DNA of 64,000 nucleotides from Orientallactaga sibirica (lineage: Eukaryota; Chordata; Mammalia; Rodentia; Dipodidae): the NCBI GenBank assembly GCA_036365145.1, contig JAEOAD010000012.1, positions 42,476,501 through 42,540,500 on the forward strand, in the 5' to 3' direction. The translations under genes were made by a program, and so were the position numbers. Numbering within the stretch: position 1 is the stretch's first letter; every line of letters begins with the position of its first letter. The notes beneath the pieces are model-generated. The model searched no databases and was not told the origin of the DNA. It saw only the letters and a list, made by a program, of their open reading frames with translations. Below, in pieces: positions 11,164-23,100 of this stretch.

Positions 11164-11871
11164 TATTTAAAAAATATATGTACAACCCTATTTATACTGA
11201 TATTGCTAGGTAATGTGTGTTAGCACAATAGCATACATGATTCTTTAAAAGTCTTGTTTCTGTAGTAGGTTAGCCTTGATCTCTAATAGTAGTTATTCAT
11301 GTTATTTTGTTATTAATACACTAAATGTCCCATGGGTGTCCATCTGTCACAGTCTTACCCTGAGAAGGAACAATTGTTCTATAGTAAGTAATGAGGTTAA
11401 CATTAATTAGCTGATATTCAACAAAACTACAAAGGATATTGATAACTATGAGGATTTTTTACTTTCTGCTGTATTAAGTTAAACAATGAATTTAGGATTG
11501 AAGAATATTTGCATTTTTATAAAATGGTTATAATCTGAGCTTGCTAACACAAAATTATATTCCTTTCACTCATTTAACACTGTTATTTCTCTGTGGTATT
11601 TTGGCCTCCCAATATATCCAGAAAAACCAATATATGTATTTTAAATCACTATTATAAAATAGCATTTACCTGGAATAAAATTTTTATTAGGCTGTCTATT
11701 TATAAATAATTGAAATATTCACCTTTGTCACTAATAATCAAACACTAGTCAAATATTTGAAAGTGTGTCATAACTTTATAAACACAACATTTAGTTACAA
11801 AGCTAAATGGAAGCTGCTTCACATTTTATAATGATGACAATAAGTTCACTAATAAGTTTAATTTTTGGTAT
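11164..11871. other. Intron, nothing recognised
   Basis: AT-rich unique sequence without a supported feature. Confidence 0.5.
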
Positions 11872-12160
11872 GTGTATGTATGTACATGGTCCTGTCTGCA
11901 TGTGCCACTGTGTGTGTGTGTGTGTGTATGCATGTGTGTGTGTGTAAGTCAGATGACAAATTATGGATGTCAATCCTCACCTTCTACCTCAGTTTTTAAG
12001 GCTATCTCTCATTCATCACCACATGGGTGCCTCCACCTCCCTTTTCACCAAAAGTATGCAGGCTACACTCTCCTGCAGCTTTCCATGGGATCTGGGGATC
12101 CAAACTCCAGTATGCATGCTTGCACAGCAAGCATTCTATCCACTGGACCATCTTCCTAGT
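11872..12160 (-). mobile_element. B4-type SINE with (TG)n
   Basis: TG-rich tail (11910-11946), a diverged middle, and the reversed head 'tggggatccaaactccagtatgcatgcttgcacagcaagcattctatccactggaccatcttcc'. Confidence 0.75.
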
Positions 12161-12639
12161 TGAATTTCATAATAAGTTATTTTTCATAGGATCATAGTTG
12201 TGTCAAGGATTATACTAAGTATTTAACTAATTTAATTCATATTTTTCCTCTATTAGATAAATTCGTTTTAAACAAAATACAAACTGTGGTGTAAAAAAAT
12301 AGTCTTAGAAACCTTTCAAACAGATATAGAATTTAGGAAGGTATTAAATTTATACAGAACATAGGAGAATGAACTGAGATTAATCATAACATGCACACAT
12401 TAATAACTTTCCCAAAGAAGGGAATTTTCTATTTTGCTATTTTAAATAATTTTTAAAAGTAAACATGCAGAGAATAATATCAGGTATTGATTCACTTAAA
12501 ACTAAACTTAGTAAATATAACCATATTATTAGATATTCTTACTTATATATCTTGTTCAAACAAAGTAAGCATTAGAGCTGAGGACCCTAACTCTTTCCTA
12601 TCTCATGTTGCTCTTTCTCCTCTGGGAGGTTAAAGTTAG
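12161..12639. other. Intron, nothing recognised
   Basis: AT-rich unique sequence. Confidence 0.5.
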
Positions 12640-13315
12640 GCAAATGCTACAATTTGGATCCAGAATGTCTCTAAAGGACAACTTGGCACCACTGGAAGGC
12701 TGTAGATGTTGAAGAAAGGACTTGACAATCACCCAGTAAGCAGCACCTACTAAAAGTGGCCAGATCTCAACTCTTCTCCCTTCACCTCTTTACTTCTTTT
12801 TCTTATTCCCAGCCAGGAGGTGAATAGCTTTGCTCTGTCATGTGCTTCCTACATGATGTGTAGCCTGGCCACAAACACGTAAACAAAACTGTCAAAATCA
12901 TGGATTAAAGTATCATAACACATTACAATCAAAAAGGGATGAGAGGGCTCTTATGCTCACTGTTATACTAAAATATTCACCTCTAAATTAGAACTACTGA
13001 TTTTTTAAAAATGTCATCAGTTGGGCTTTGGTGATGGCTCAGCCATCATATATATGCATATAGACATATACAAATAATTAATTAAATAGTGTTTTAAGTG
13101 ATTATATTTTTAAGGAGAAAATATTATCTGTATATGCAAGTATTGAACAGTGGACTATATAAAGATACCTGAGAAGCAAACATTTATATCTTTCTGTGTG
13201 AATAATTTCTAAATTAGTTTTAAAAAAACCTCTAAAATTATGGAATGAAATAAACCTTTTCTTTTTATAACATGATTTTCTCAGGCATGTGTTGTTACAG
13301 CAACAGAAATCCTAT
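12640..13315 (+). mobile_element. MaLR-type LTR split by a later insertion
   Basis: The left part runs from 'acaatttggatccagaatgtct' to 'gtagcctggccacaaacacg'. After an unrelated block (about 12909-13225, containing a SINE-head fragment 'ggctttggtgatggctcagc') it resumes with 'tggaatgaaataaacc' and 'tttctcaggcatgtgttgttacagcaacagaaa'. These are typical beginning and end phrases of MaLR LTRs. Confidence 0.5.
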
Positions 13316-13658
13316 TATACCCCACGAACCTTACTTTACTTGTATGTTTTTCACTCGTACATCTGTCATTTATTTTTACTGCCATAAAACAGGAATGAAG
13401 GACAAGGGGTGAATCTGTCTCCATGTTCATGGAATCAGTTTATTAGTATTTTTTTTTTTGATACCACCAACTACTGAAATTAGGATGCGAAATTATAGCA
13501 GAGTTGCAAATGACATTTTTCTGCTTGTGCCCTGTGTTATGTGGGAGTGCTGCTCACACTGTAGACCTCCTGGACAGCTAGAGGACCCGTTGAGGTGTAG
13601 GATGCAGCATCCATTACCTGTTAGTTTTTCCTCATGGAAGACAATAGATGTAAGGAAA
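13316..13658. other. Intron flanking the provirus-like element
   Basis: Unique sequence. Nothing recognised. Confidence 0.45.
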
Positions 13659-14331
13659 GTATAAGAGAAAAGCAAAAGAGAACACCAGAGCAAAAGAGAA
13701 CACTGGGCTTGATCTCTACAGACTATTTATTCAGAGAAAGAGCAAGGGGCAGCAGCCTTCCCATAGGATGAAGGCTGAAGCACTGAGCCAGGCCAGGGTT
13801 CAAACTTAACAGAGGATCCTAAGAAACAGACTGTACCAGGTGTAGTTGATAAGAAAATTGTAACTGTTTGTGTCCTTGTTCAGAATAGGCTTCTTCAGCC
13901 AGGAGTGTCTAAGGAAGGATACTCAGATAGATGGTCCCTGGTCCTTCAAGGCCATCTAGGCTAAGGGGAGTACATCAATCAGGGAAGATGTCAAACTCAT
14001 TGAGGCTGAATACCTCTGTTACTTTTTAAAATTTTATTTATTAATTATTTTTTTTTATGACAGAGAGAGGGAGAGATTGAGAGAGGGAGGGAGAATGGGC
14101 ATGCCAGGGCCTCTAGCCACTGCAAATGAATTCCAGATGCATGCACCACCATATGCATCTGGTTTACATGGGACAGGGAGAATGAACATGGGCCCTTAAG
14201 CTTCATAGGCATGCCTTAACCACTAAGCCATCTGTCCAGCCCTCTGTTGCTTCTTTTTTCCTGCAAACTTTAGGGATAGTTATTAACTCTTTAGTTCCCT
14301 TTAGTTTTCAGGGAAGGCTATTAACCCTTCA
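13659..14331 (-). mobile_element. 3' LTR of minus-strand provirus-like element
   Basis: It matches 20057-20520 along its whole length once the nested SINE (14023-14242) is removed, leaving about 453 bp. Read on the minus strand it starts TGAAGGGTTAATAG and has an AATAAA signal about 80 bases before its end (ctgaataaatagtc). It ends in the CT-rich 'gtgttctcttttgc'. The outer boundary is uncertain by about 10 bp (13649 or 13659) and I found no clear TSD. Confidence 0.85.
14023..14242 (-). mobile_element. tRNA-derived SINE nested in the LTR
   Basis: T-rich tail, GA tract, 'gggcatgccagggcctctagccactgcaaatgaattccagatgcatgcacc' and the reversed head to 'ccatctgtccagcc'. The LTR sequence cctctgtt(a/g)c is duplicated on both sides, so the SINE inserted after the LTR element. 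Confidence 0.93.
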
Positions 14332-15440
14332 GTCTGGACTCTGGAAGGATAAAAGAAATTGGGGAGAACTGGGGGAGAGTGGGGCATTTGGGGGAAGGCT
14401 GCATGGGCCAGAACAGGGGTAGTGAACTCTTACACTGCTTTCTACTGGGGTGGGGGGGGGAGGCAGTAGATCTCTTGGAGTGTCCTCCATAGTCCTGTGG
14501 AAGTTGGATGTTAAGGAGCTGATATTCAGTGGTCATGAAGAATTCAGTGACTCACTGTGAAGTGAAGGCATGCATTTTGTCCAGGAGGAATTCAGTGAGG
14601 CATCTGAGTATGCAAGAACCAAAAGAGAGGGTGAACATTATCATAATCAGGGGAATAAAGAACATGTCAGAGACAGGATAGGTTTAACTTGAAGGGAGTA
14701 GAGCTGTAAGATTTCTTAACTTAGAGCAATAGATGTCTTAGTTGGTCACAGAGAGATGTCAGGTCACATGTAGAGAAATAATATTATTTGCCATTATAAA
14801 GGCCAATACAGCCCAAAATATTATTGGCTCTGTATTGGTAACATTTACCTCTCCACAATCATTGTAGTATGTCATTGAAGTCTTAGACACACAGGTGTGG
14901 CTTTTGGGAGTTTCAGCTTTTAGATTCCCATTTGCCAAACTTCATTTGAAGTTAGTGTATATAATAGGCTATTATCCCACATCAATCTTATGAATAGGCA
15001 AAGAGGCAGTTCTTCATGAGAGTGATTGTTATCAGAGCCATTAGGAAAGAAATACATAGATCATGTCAAATCTATTAGCCGTTAATATCTGGTTATTATC
15101 CATGTATGAGTTTTCTTGCATGTGACATGAACATTATATTTAAGGTAGAAAATAATAATAATATAGGAGATGGGTAAGGAAGGATTTGTCAACTTGGATG
15201 GATGATTAAATGAAATTTGTGGAAATATAAAGATTTGGTTTAGGTAAGATAGGAAGTATAAGAGCTTAGTATTGAAACAATATTTGAAGTATCTTAAATT
15301 ATTTTAAATTTAATATGATAAAGATTAAATAGTTAACTAATTCTGAAATTTAGGTTTAAAGGTTTATTTTTTTGTGTAAGTCTTTAATATTGAAGTTTCT
15401 TGGTCTTTATTTACTAGGTACAAAGATCAAAAAGTCTTAT

Positions 15441-15728
15441 TTCTATGCCAGTTGTGGTGGCACACGCAGGTAGGATATTGCTGAAGAGGCACAGGCAGGA
15501 GGATCAGAAAGTTGAGGCCAGCCTGAGCTATAAATTTTAGGGCTGGAAAGATGTCTTAGTGGTTAAGGCACTTGCCTGCAAAGCTAAAAGACCCAAGTTC
15601 AATTCCCCAGAACCCATGTAAGCCAGATGCACAAGGGGGCACATGCATCTGGAGTTTGTTTTCAGTGGCTGGAGGGCCTGAAGTCATCATTCTCTCCCTC
15701 CCCCCCCTGCCTATTTCTCTCTATCAAA

Positions 15729-15768
<40 letters not shown>

Positions 15769-15778
15769 ATTTTTTAAG
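15441..15778 (+). mobile_element. Composite B1 fragment + tRNA-derived SINE
   Basis: A truncated B1-like left part (15444-15535: 'gtggtggcacacgcagg', 'gaggccagcctgagc') is directly followed by a complete tRNA-type SINE (from 15540, 'gggctggaaagatgtcttagtgg') with a CT stretch and (AAAT)n tail. The word aagtcttat occurs on both outer sides (15432-15440 and 15779-15787), suggesting one insertion of a dimeric element. Confidence 0.75.
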
Positions 15779-16271
15779 AAGTCTTATCTTTCGGTGAACT
15801 AATGAAATAATGTTAGGCTGAAAGGCTAAAACTTTGATTAGTGTTGATAATTTGTTATTATCAGTTGTTTATTTTTTAAACATAATAAAATTGTGTTTTA
15901 TAGAATTATACTGGTTATATAATATAATGAAATATATTTTATATAATTAGACCCAGTTTTATTTATTATAACAAATTTATAGCAAATAAATAAAAGTCTT
16001 ATCCAATAAGAATACATATAAAAGTATAACATTTAAGAAACCTATTGTTGTAAACAGGTGCAACAAAATAAAGACATAGTTGTAATTTTTATGTAATATT
16101 CAGATAGAGTTTAAATAAGTAATCAAAACTAGTTAAAATATCTTGTTAACTTTGATATTGGTATGAGAAACTAAGGAATATAGAACTAGCACTAGAGATG
16201 GAGTGGAGAATCAATCTATTTTTATATCAGCATGAGTCCAGGGAATCTCTTCCAAAGCCTGAAATAATGGT

Positions 16272-16427
16272 TAATTGGTAGAGAGATATCTGTAGCTATG
16301 TTGTGGAGTTAAGAAGAAACACAAGATAATTTTAGTACTGGCAAGAAGCTAATTAGTAGAAAGATATCTGTAGCTGTGGTATGGAGTTAAGAAGAAACAC
16401 AAGATAACTTTAGTACTGGCCAGAAGC
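16272..16427. repeat. Tandem duplication, 2 x 78 bp
   Basis: Units 16272-16349 and 16350-16427 align without gaps with few mismatches. Both contain 'gatatctgtagct', 'tggagttaagaagaaacaca' and 'ttagtactggc'. They lie inside the provirus-like element. Confidence 0.95.
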
Positions 16428-17952
16428 TGTAGTACAAACTGTGGCCTTGAAACAGTACAAAAACTACAGTGTCAGTGCAAAAGACTATGTAGTATGGGAC
16501 ATAATTAGCATGAAAGTTTATTACAGTATAAGACATAACTTTGGGCCAGAAGCCTTTATTTTTATCCTAATATGAAGTATGACATTATAAATAAATTTAT
16601 CACCTATTATAGTGAATTGTTTGAACTATGTAAACAATTAAGGCAAGAGAAATACAGAGAAACAGCTTTTTAGAAGGTAGGCACATCTTATTCTTTAAAT
16701 ATGTAATAGTTATAAGTACTGTCATAATATGTCAAGTAAGGCAGCATAAAGTTTCAGCATTTGTATTTAGTAACATTTTTGATTCGTTTAGATACCTGTG
16801 TGGGTACCAATTACCCCACAAACTGGAAGCAGAACAGCAGCATTTAAGATCATTTTTCTAGAGCAGGGAACATCTCTTAAGTATCAATATATCTATAAGC
16901 AATGAACTTATGATACAGAAATGAGACAATTACTTAAGTAAAACCTTGTCTGAAACTGAGTATACATAGTTTAAGAATAAAGCCAAACATGGTCATTGTT
17001 GAGCTAAATTAGTCTGATTTTAAAATACATTAGAGATTATGATTGCCATGTGATTTCTTCATCAACTACCTTTAATCATTGAACCATTTTTTAAGTTTAA
17101 CATAAGGTAATATTTATGACTGATAGACTATATGAAGCCTAGACCAACTATATTAACATTGTTTGTATATTGCAGGCTTTCCTAGGACAGGAGGAGTTTC
17201 CTCAGTTTCCCTAAGAACAAAGTTACAATGACTAAATCAACTTTTATAAGACTTAGACAATAATCTCAGTGATAATCACCCAGTAAAACAGCATGAACAA
17301 AACAGGAACAATCTTAAATAATCTGATCAAGTGCTTTAAGACTTAATCAACTTTGTCTTTAACCTTCTGTTTAAGCTTACTCATACCTTTATCTACATAT
17401 TTTACTCATACCTTCATCTGCATACTTTTACCTTACAATCTATAACTACTCTGTAACAATCTTTTTCATCAAACATTTACCAACATTTAAAGTTTCCTCT
17501 CCAGTTTATCTTCCTTAGTCAGTTAATTTCATAACTAATGATAACTTTCTTACCATAAGACTTTTAAAATGACCATTTAAATTTTTTTAACTTTTGTTTT
17601 TATAGGTTTTTTTTTGTCCCTATGGTTAATTATAAATAAACTGTCTGGATTCAGATTGTCATTGTCTATCTTCCCATTTCCCTGGGTCAGCAGTCCCCCT
17701 AGGCTCCCCTCTTTTTTTAATATCTAGAAGGTCAGTTATATTAATTTTGTATTTTTGATTTTTATGATACATATAGATAAGGTATAAATCAACAAAAAAT
17801 CATTAAAATGAATCTTGATTGTGTTAAACATTTATTTTTTTTTTAGTAGTCAGAGTTTAACAGTAGGAAATATAGGTATAGTTCAATTTAACGTTGATTT
17901 GAAACATGACAATATAAATAAATTTATCAACTTATTACAAAAAGTAAAGTCT

Positions 17953-18086
17953 AGCTGGGCATGGTGGTGAATGCCTTTAGTCCCAGAATTTGAGAGGTAG
18001 GAGGATCGCTGAGTTTGAGGCCAGTATGAGAGTACATAGTGAATTCGAGGATCAGCCTGGGCTAGAGTGAGACCCTACCTCGGAAA

Positions 18087-18117
<31 letters not shown>
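17953..18117 (+). mobile_element. B1-type SINE with TSD
   Basis: Complete plus-strand B1 ('agctgggcatggtggtgaatgcc' to 'gagtgagaccctacctcgg' plus poly(A)). aaagtaaagtct is duplicated before and after. It interrupts the ERV internal sequence. Confidence 0.95.
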
Positions 18118-18118
<1 letters not shown>

Positions 18119-18652
18119 AGTAAAGTCTAAACTATATGAACAGTTAAGGTGAGATAAAATAAGAAGAATGAAAACTTTTAATTTAACCCTTTTACCACAG
18201 GCAACCCAAGCTTTCTTCAGTTTAAGTCCCATAACCTTTCCATATCATTTTCATATCCTTTAAATAACATACCTTACAACAATCTTTTACCTCATAAAGT
18301 CTTTTCTGATCCAAAACACGTCTCTTTCTGTAGAAGCAAGATTACAATTTGGTACACAAACATGTCTATTATTATAGTAAGCATGAGCAAGCATGTTGTC
18401 AAAAACACAGAGATTAATTATTTTAAATATATTGTAAACCATGTTTTAATAATTTAACATCATCTTAAAATATATGAGCATCAAAACATTTAATGACCAT
18501 AAGCATTGGAACAATTAATAGTCATAAATTTAGTCATACACCAGGACAGAGTATATTAAACATAAAAGATATGACATGACATGGTTGGCCAACACTATAC
18601 ATGACAACATGAAACATGGAGAGACATCTTTTTAGGATTTTACTTATATTCT

Positions 18653-18813
18653 GCCGGGAGTGGTGGTGCATGTCTTTAATCCCAGCACTCAGGAGGCAGT
18701 GGTAGGAGGATTACTGTGAGTTTGAGGCCACCCTGAGACTACAGGGTGATTTTGAGGTCAGCCTGAGCTAGAGTGAGACCCTACCTGGGAAATCCCCCAA
18801 AAAATAAATAAAA
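18653..18813 (+). mobile_element. B1-type SINE with TSD
   Basis: Complete plus-strand B1 from 'gccgggagtggtggtgcatg' to the A-rich tail. The flank gattttacttat / gattttagttat is a slightly diverged target duplication. Confidence 0.95.
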
Positions 18814-20034
18814 AAGATTTTAGTTATGTTTTAAATTGCTGAGGACTTAGTCTTAACAGGGCAACAGCCAGTGGTTTGGATTTTAAGTTGACATTTTTTT
18901 CTTTGGTTGCTTGTGATGAAAAGAATGAGGAAAGGGAAACCAAAGGTAAAACTCTAGAACTTGTTTAGTGATTTTAACTTTTAGCAAGGAGAGAAAAATA
19001 AAAAATCTATACTTAGAAGAAGTTAAAGAGGCCCAGTAAAGAAAGGAGCTTCTTTAAGAGAGCAGAGTTTGTATTTGATTTAGTGACATGGCTTGAATTT
19101 GGAGTGAGCGGGAGAGACCCTGGCAAATCATTGCCAGATGGAGGAACTGTGTATGAGATAGTTTTAGAAGGGGCAAGATTTTAGAGAGTTTCTGGTAACA
19201 GAGGAGAATTTGGTAGGTAAAATAAGAAGTACAAAGGGAAGGGCAGGAAAGGAGGGCAAAGAATCCCTGAAGGTAAGGAAAGTCAGACTACTTGCCATGT
19301 TTACTGAGGAAGTTATCAAGATCAATAAGAATATTAAAATGAAAATTATTGAATTCAGGCCAGTGGTGGCCATTATCTAAGGAATACTGTGGCTAAATTG
19401 GAACAGAGAGCTGGAATAATTTGGCAGGCAGGAGCTCAGGAAGTTTGGGTTTCTTTAAATTTCCTTGAGACAGGTCAATGGACTGTCTTTTGGAACAGAT
19501 AATTTAGAGCCCATTTTGGCCAATCCTGCAACCAGGGATGTCTCCCAGGCATAGGGAGGGCAAATGAAACCCAAAGATTATGAGGGAGTGTCCCCACACT
19601 CATAATGCTTGGGGTGTACAGTGGAACAATACATGGGAGGCTCTTGGAGTCTCTGATCATCCATGTACTGAAAAGTGAGAAACCCCAGAGTTTCTAAGTT
19701 CTGGGACAGGTCGCCTCCACCACAGACCGAGAATGAATACCTTGTCCTGAAGTTGGAATTAGATGAGGGTGTGGATGCAGTGGAACAAATGGCAAGAGGC
19801 CTCTAGTCTGGAGTTCAAATGTCTGGTGGGAGTGGGGTGAAAAGAACAAAAGGAAGAAGTCCCCAGGTATAAAGCTGGAAAAACTGAAGTTTTTGAAAGA
19901 CTGAACTAAACAGCTGTTAGAGTAATGAGCACAGTGAGTTTTTGTATTCCTGAGAGAGTGAAACATTTGCAGGGAGGTAGAGAGGAAAGAGGAAGAAAAA
20001 GGGAGGGTGCAGCCTGAAAGCCTCGGAGGGCTCT

Positions 20035-20053
20035 GATTCAAGTCGTGGCACCA
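20035..20053 (-). other. Candidate tRNA primer binding site
   Basis: The minus strand reads TGGTGCCACGACTTGAATC, starting three bases after the 5' LTR ends in CA. The spacing and TGGTGCC...GACT pattern fit a retroviral PBS. The closest type I can name is the tRNA-His class, with several mismatches. Confidence 0.6.
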
Positions 20054-20056
20054 GAA

Positions 20057-20073
20057 TGTAAGAGAAGCAAAAA

Positions 20074-20108
<35 letters not shown>

Positions 20109-20520
20109 TAGACATGATCTCTACAGAGAGACTGTTTATTGAAAAAACAGGATGGGCAGCAGCCTTCCCATGGAATGAAGGCTAAAGCACTGAGCCAGGC
20201 TGGGGTTCAAGCTTATATGGAGGATCCTAAGAAACAGACTTACCAGGTGTAGTTGATAAGAAAATTGTAGCTGTTTGTGTCCTTGTTCAGAATAGGCTTC
20301 TTCTGCCAGGAATGTCTAAGGCAGTATAGTCAGATGGTCCCTGGTCCTTCAAGGCCATCTAGACTAAGGGGAGTACATCAATCAGGGAAGGTGTCAGACT
20401 TACTGAGGTGGAATACCTCTGTTGCTTCTTTATTGGATTCTTTATTGGATAGCTTCTTTTAAGGATAGTTATTAACTCTTTAGTTCCCTCTAGTTTTCAG
20501 GGAAGTCTATTAACTCTTCA
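20057..20520 (-). mobile_element. 5' LTR of minus-strand provirus-like element
   Basis: A 464-bp partner of the LTR at 13659-14331. On the minus strand it runs TGAAGAGTTAATAG to the terminal ...cttctcttaca, with AATAAA in 'caataaacagtc'. An A27 run (plus strand) is expanded near its inner end. Several mismatches distinguish the two LTRs, so the insertion is old compared with the MaLR at 37498. Confidence 0.85.
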
Positions 20521-20983
20521 CTAGGTACTTTCTTCTCTATCCCTGGTGTCTCTGCTTCACTATCCATTTTTATTTCAATCTGATGACTGCTTTGCCTTGG
20601 TTTGGCTGAAATAATAGAAGTAATATATGAGTCAGGGTATGCTCACCTCCAGTCCTATGCCTCTACCCTGTCAAAGTCCCATATTTTCTATTGCCTCTGC
20701 TCTTTGTGGAGGTGGATGGATGTCTGTACTATGACATAGTCCATTCCTCCCTGTGTGCTGGGCATTGCTCCTTTGACTACTTCGGGAGAAAGCTCCTTCA
20801 AGAACTCTTTCCTTTCCCTGCTCCCTCCTTGTTTCCTTCTCTACTCAATTACTCTTTTCAACATCAAATGCTATAATATTTTTATTTCAATTAAAAATCT
20901 AGGATTTCATATGCCTAGACTATTTCCTTATACATTTATGCTCTTTTAGCATAAGACACAATTCCTTAATTCATACTTTTCTT
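20521..20983. other. Intron, nothing recognised
   Basis: Unique sequence between the LTR and the L1. No supported feature. Confidence 0.45.
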
Positions 20984-22232
20984 TTAATTCAACAGTATAT
21001 CAAAAGAATTATCCACCTTGATCAAGTTGGCTTCATCCCTGGAATGCAGGGGTGGTTCAACATATGGAAATCTGTCAATATAATACACCACATAAAAAAG
21101 CTTAAACACAAAAACCACATGATCATTTCGATAGAAGCAGAAAAGGCCTTTGACAAAATACAACATCACTTCATGATCAAAACATTGGAGAGAATAGGCA
21201 TGGATGGCCCATGTCTCAACATAATAAAGGCTATATATAAAGCTTCTAAAGCCCAAGTAATTCTTAATGGGAAGAGACTAAAAGAATTCCTATTGAGATC
21301 AGGAACAAGGCAGGGGTGTCCACTCTCACCTCTACTCTTCAATATAGTGCTAGAAGTATTAGCTCAAGCAATAAGACAGGAGAAAGAAATCAAAGGGATA
21401 TAAATTGGAAAGGAAGAAGTTAAGTTAGCCCTTTTTGCAGATGACATGATTCTATATGTAAGTGACCTGAGAACCTCCATCTCAAAACTCTTAAAGGTGA
21501 TTAGCACCTTCAGCAAAGTAGCAGGATATAAGATCAATGCTCAGAATGTAAAAGACAAAGATACAGAAAAAGAAATAATCAACATTGTCCCATTTTCAAA
21601 AGCAACAAAAAAAAATAACTTGGAATAACATTAACCAAGAAAGTGAAAGACCTATATAATGAAAACATAAAAACACTCCAAGAAAGAAATTGAGGAGGTC
21701 CTACAAAAATAGAAAGAACTCCCATGATCCTGGATAGGTAGAATAAACATTATGAAAATAGAAATCTTACCAAAAGCACTCTATAGATGCAATGCAATGC
21801 TGATAAAAATCCCAACTTCTTTCTTCACTGAGATAGAAAAAAACTATCTCAAAATTCATATGGAAAGGCAGAAGGCCTCAGATATCCAAGCATATCCTCA
21901 ACAACAACAACAAAAAAACAAAACAAAAAACCTCTGGAGGCATCACCATACCTGATCTAAAGCTATACTACAAAGCCATTGTAATAAAAACAACATGGTA
22001 CTGGCATAAAAACAGGAATATAGACCAATGGAACAGTATAGAAGACCCAGACTTTGGGTCAAGTAACTACAGCTACTTGATATTTGACAAAGGTCCTACC
22101 AATGCAGAATGGAAAAAGGACAGGGTCTTCAACAAATGGTTCTGGACAAACTGGACAGCCATATGTAGGAAAATGAAACTTGATCCACCATGCATAAAAA
22201 TCAAGTCCAGATGAATCAAAGACCTTAATATA
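20984..22232 (+). pseudogene. L1 ORF2 reverse-transcriptase fragment
   Basis: Broken plus-strand LINE-1 ORF2, truncated at both ends. Visible reverse-transcriptase blocks in order: [47 protein letters not shown] and the catalytic FADDMILY. An in-frame stop follows the QGCPLSPLL block, and more stops and frameshifts occur later, so it cannot encode a working enzyme. The end near 'gaccttaatataaaa' is still inside ORF2, so there is no L1 3' UTR or poly(A) here. Confidence 0.95.
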
Positions 22233-22604
22233 AAATTTCTGTATTTATGCTTTTATTATTACTACATGACCAGACCAGTTGTCAAGTCAATTTTGTTTAG
22301 TGTTGCAACAAACATCATGTTAATCTTCATCTTCATTGATTTTTGCTTAGGTTATTATAAACTCATTGGCTGAGTTTGTTTCTTTTCATGATCTAGACGG
22401 ATTTTCTCATAGTGGAAAATCCAGGAACCATTCTTTAGACTTTGTTTTCCTTCCCCACCTGTGATTATTTCATATAAGAGCGCATCATTTCTAGCCCCAG
22501 CATTTCTCCTAAATTTCAAATTTCAAAAATCAGGTATTTAAACTACCTATCTGTAATTCTTTCCCAGGTTACTAATGTAACTTGCTTCTTCATTTGCTCA
22601 CTGT

Positions 22605-23100
22605 GACAGCTAACCTATATTGCCAATATGATGAAAAAATCAAGTAGGAGACAGGTATCTTGGGTAGGTAACTGAGGGAATTGCCTGAAAAGACTAAATA
22701 AGCAGAAGAGGCGCCTCTACCAGGAGAGTTAATCTTCCCTTTGCAGACTATGAGAAAGAGGTTTCAGGGGAGAAAATGCGTCTTCTTGCCGAGCTTCCCT
22801 TCCTCCTTGCTGGTGACTACATCTACCATGTTGCTGCCATCCTTCACTGACATTGAAATTCAGCTTCTTGGATCTTTCCATGATGGAGGCAAAACCAGCT
22901 ACTCTCTAGGAATCCTCCAGGCTTTCACCATCAGCCCTTGGTGATGAGACATCTATCCTTGTAGACTGCACAGCTACTGGGTTTTCAGACTCTGCAGGGT
23001 ACAGATAGCTACTATTGGATTAGGCAGATATATTATGCATGCCAATTATCTTGGTAATGTATTTTACTCATCAGTTCTGTTCTTCTAGAAAACCTTGACT
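22605..23100 (+). mobile_element. Probable LTR-type ancient repeat
   Basis: It begins around 'ctgtgacagctaacc' and ends 'agttctgttcttctagaaaaccttgac', which resembles the 'ttctgttcctctagagaaccctgac' ending of several rodent LTRs. Between them lies a non-coding body with GC content above its surroundings. The family is unknown. Confidence 0.4.

Larger units (their letters stand above)
14332..20056 (-). mobile_element. Internal region of provirus-like element, no gag-pol seen
   Basis: About 5.7 kb between two matching LTRs, very AT-rich in its middle. The longest minus-strand frame is 115 codons (19694-20041), with shorter ones at 19475-19660 and 19164-19373. None shows a capsid, protease, reverse transcriptase or integrase motif that I can recognise. 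The part next to the PBS is GA-rich on the plus strand, as in some ERV leaders. At least three SINEs inserted later, all plus-strand. This is either a heavily decayed ERV or a large non-autonomous LTR element. Confidence 0.65.

Noticed and set aside
16272..16427. CRISPR-like or satellite array
   Set aside because: Only two adjacent units with no spacers, in a mammalian genome.
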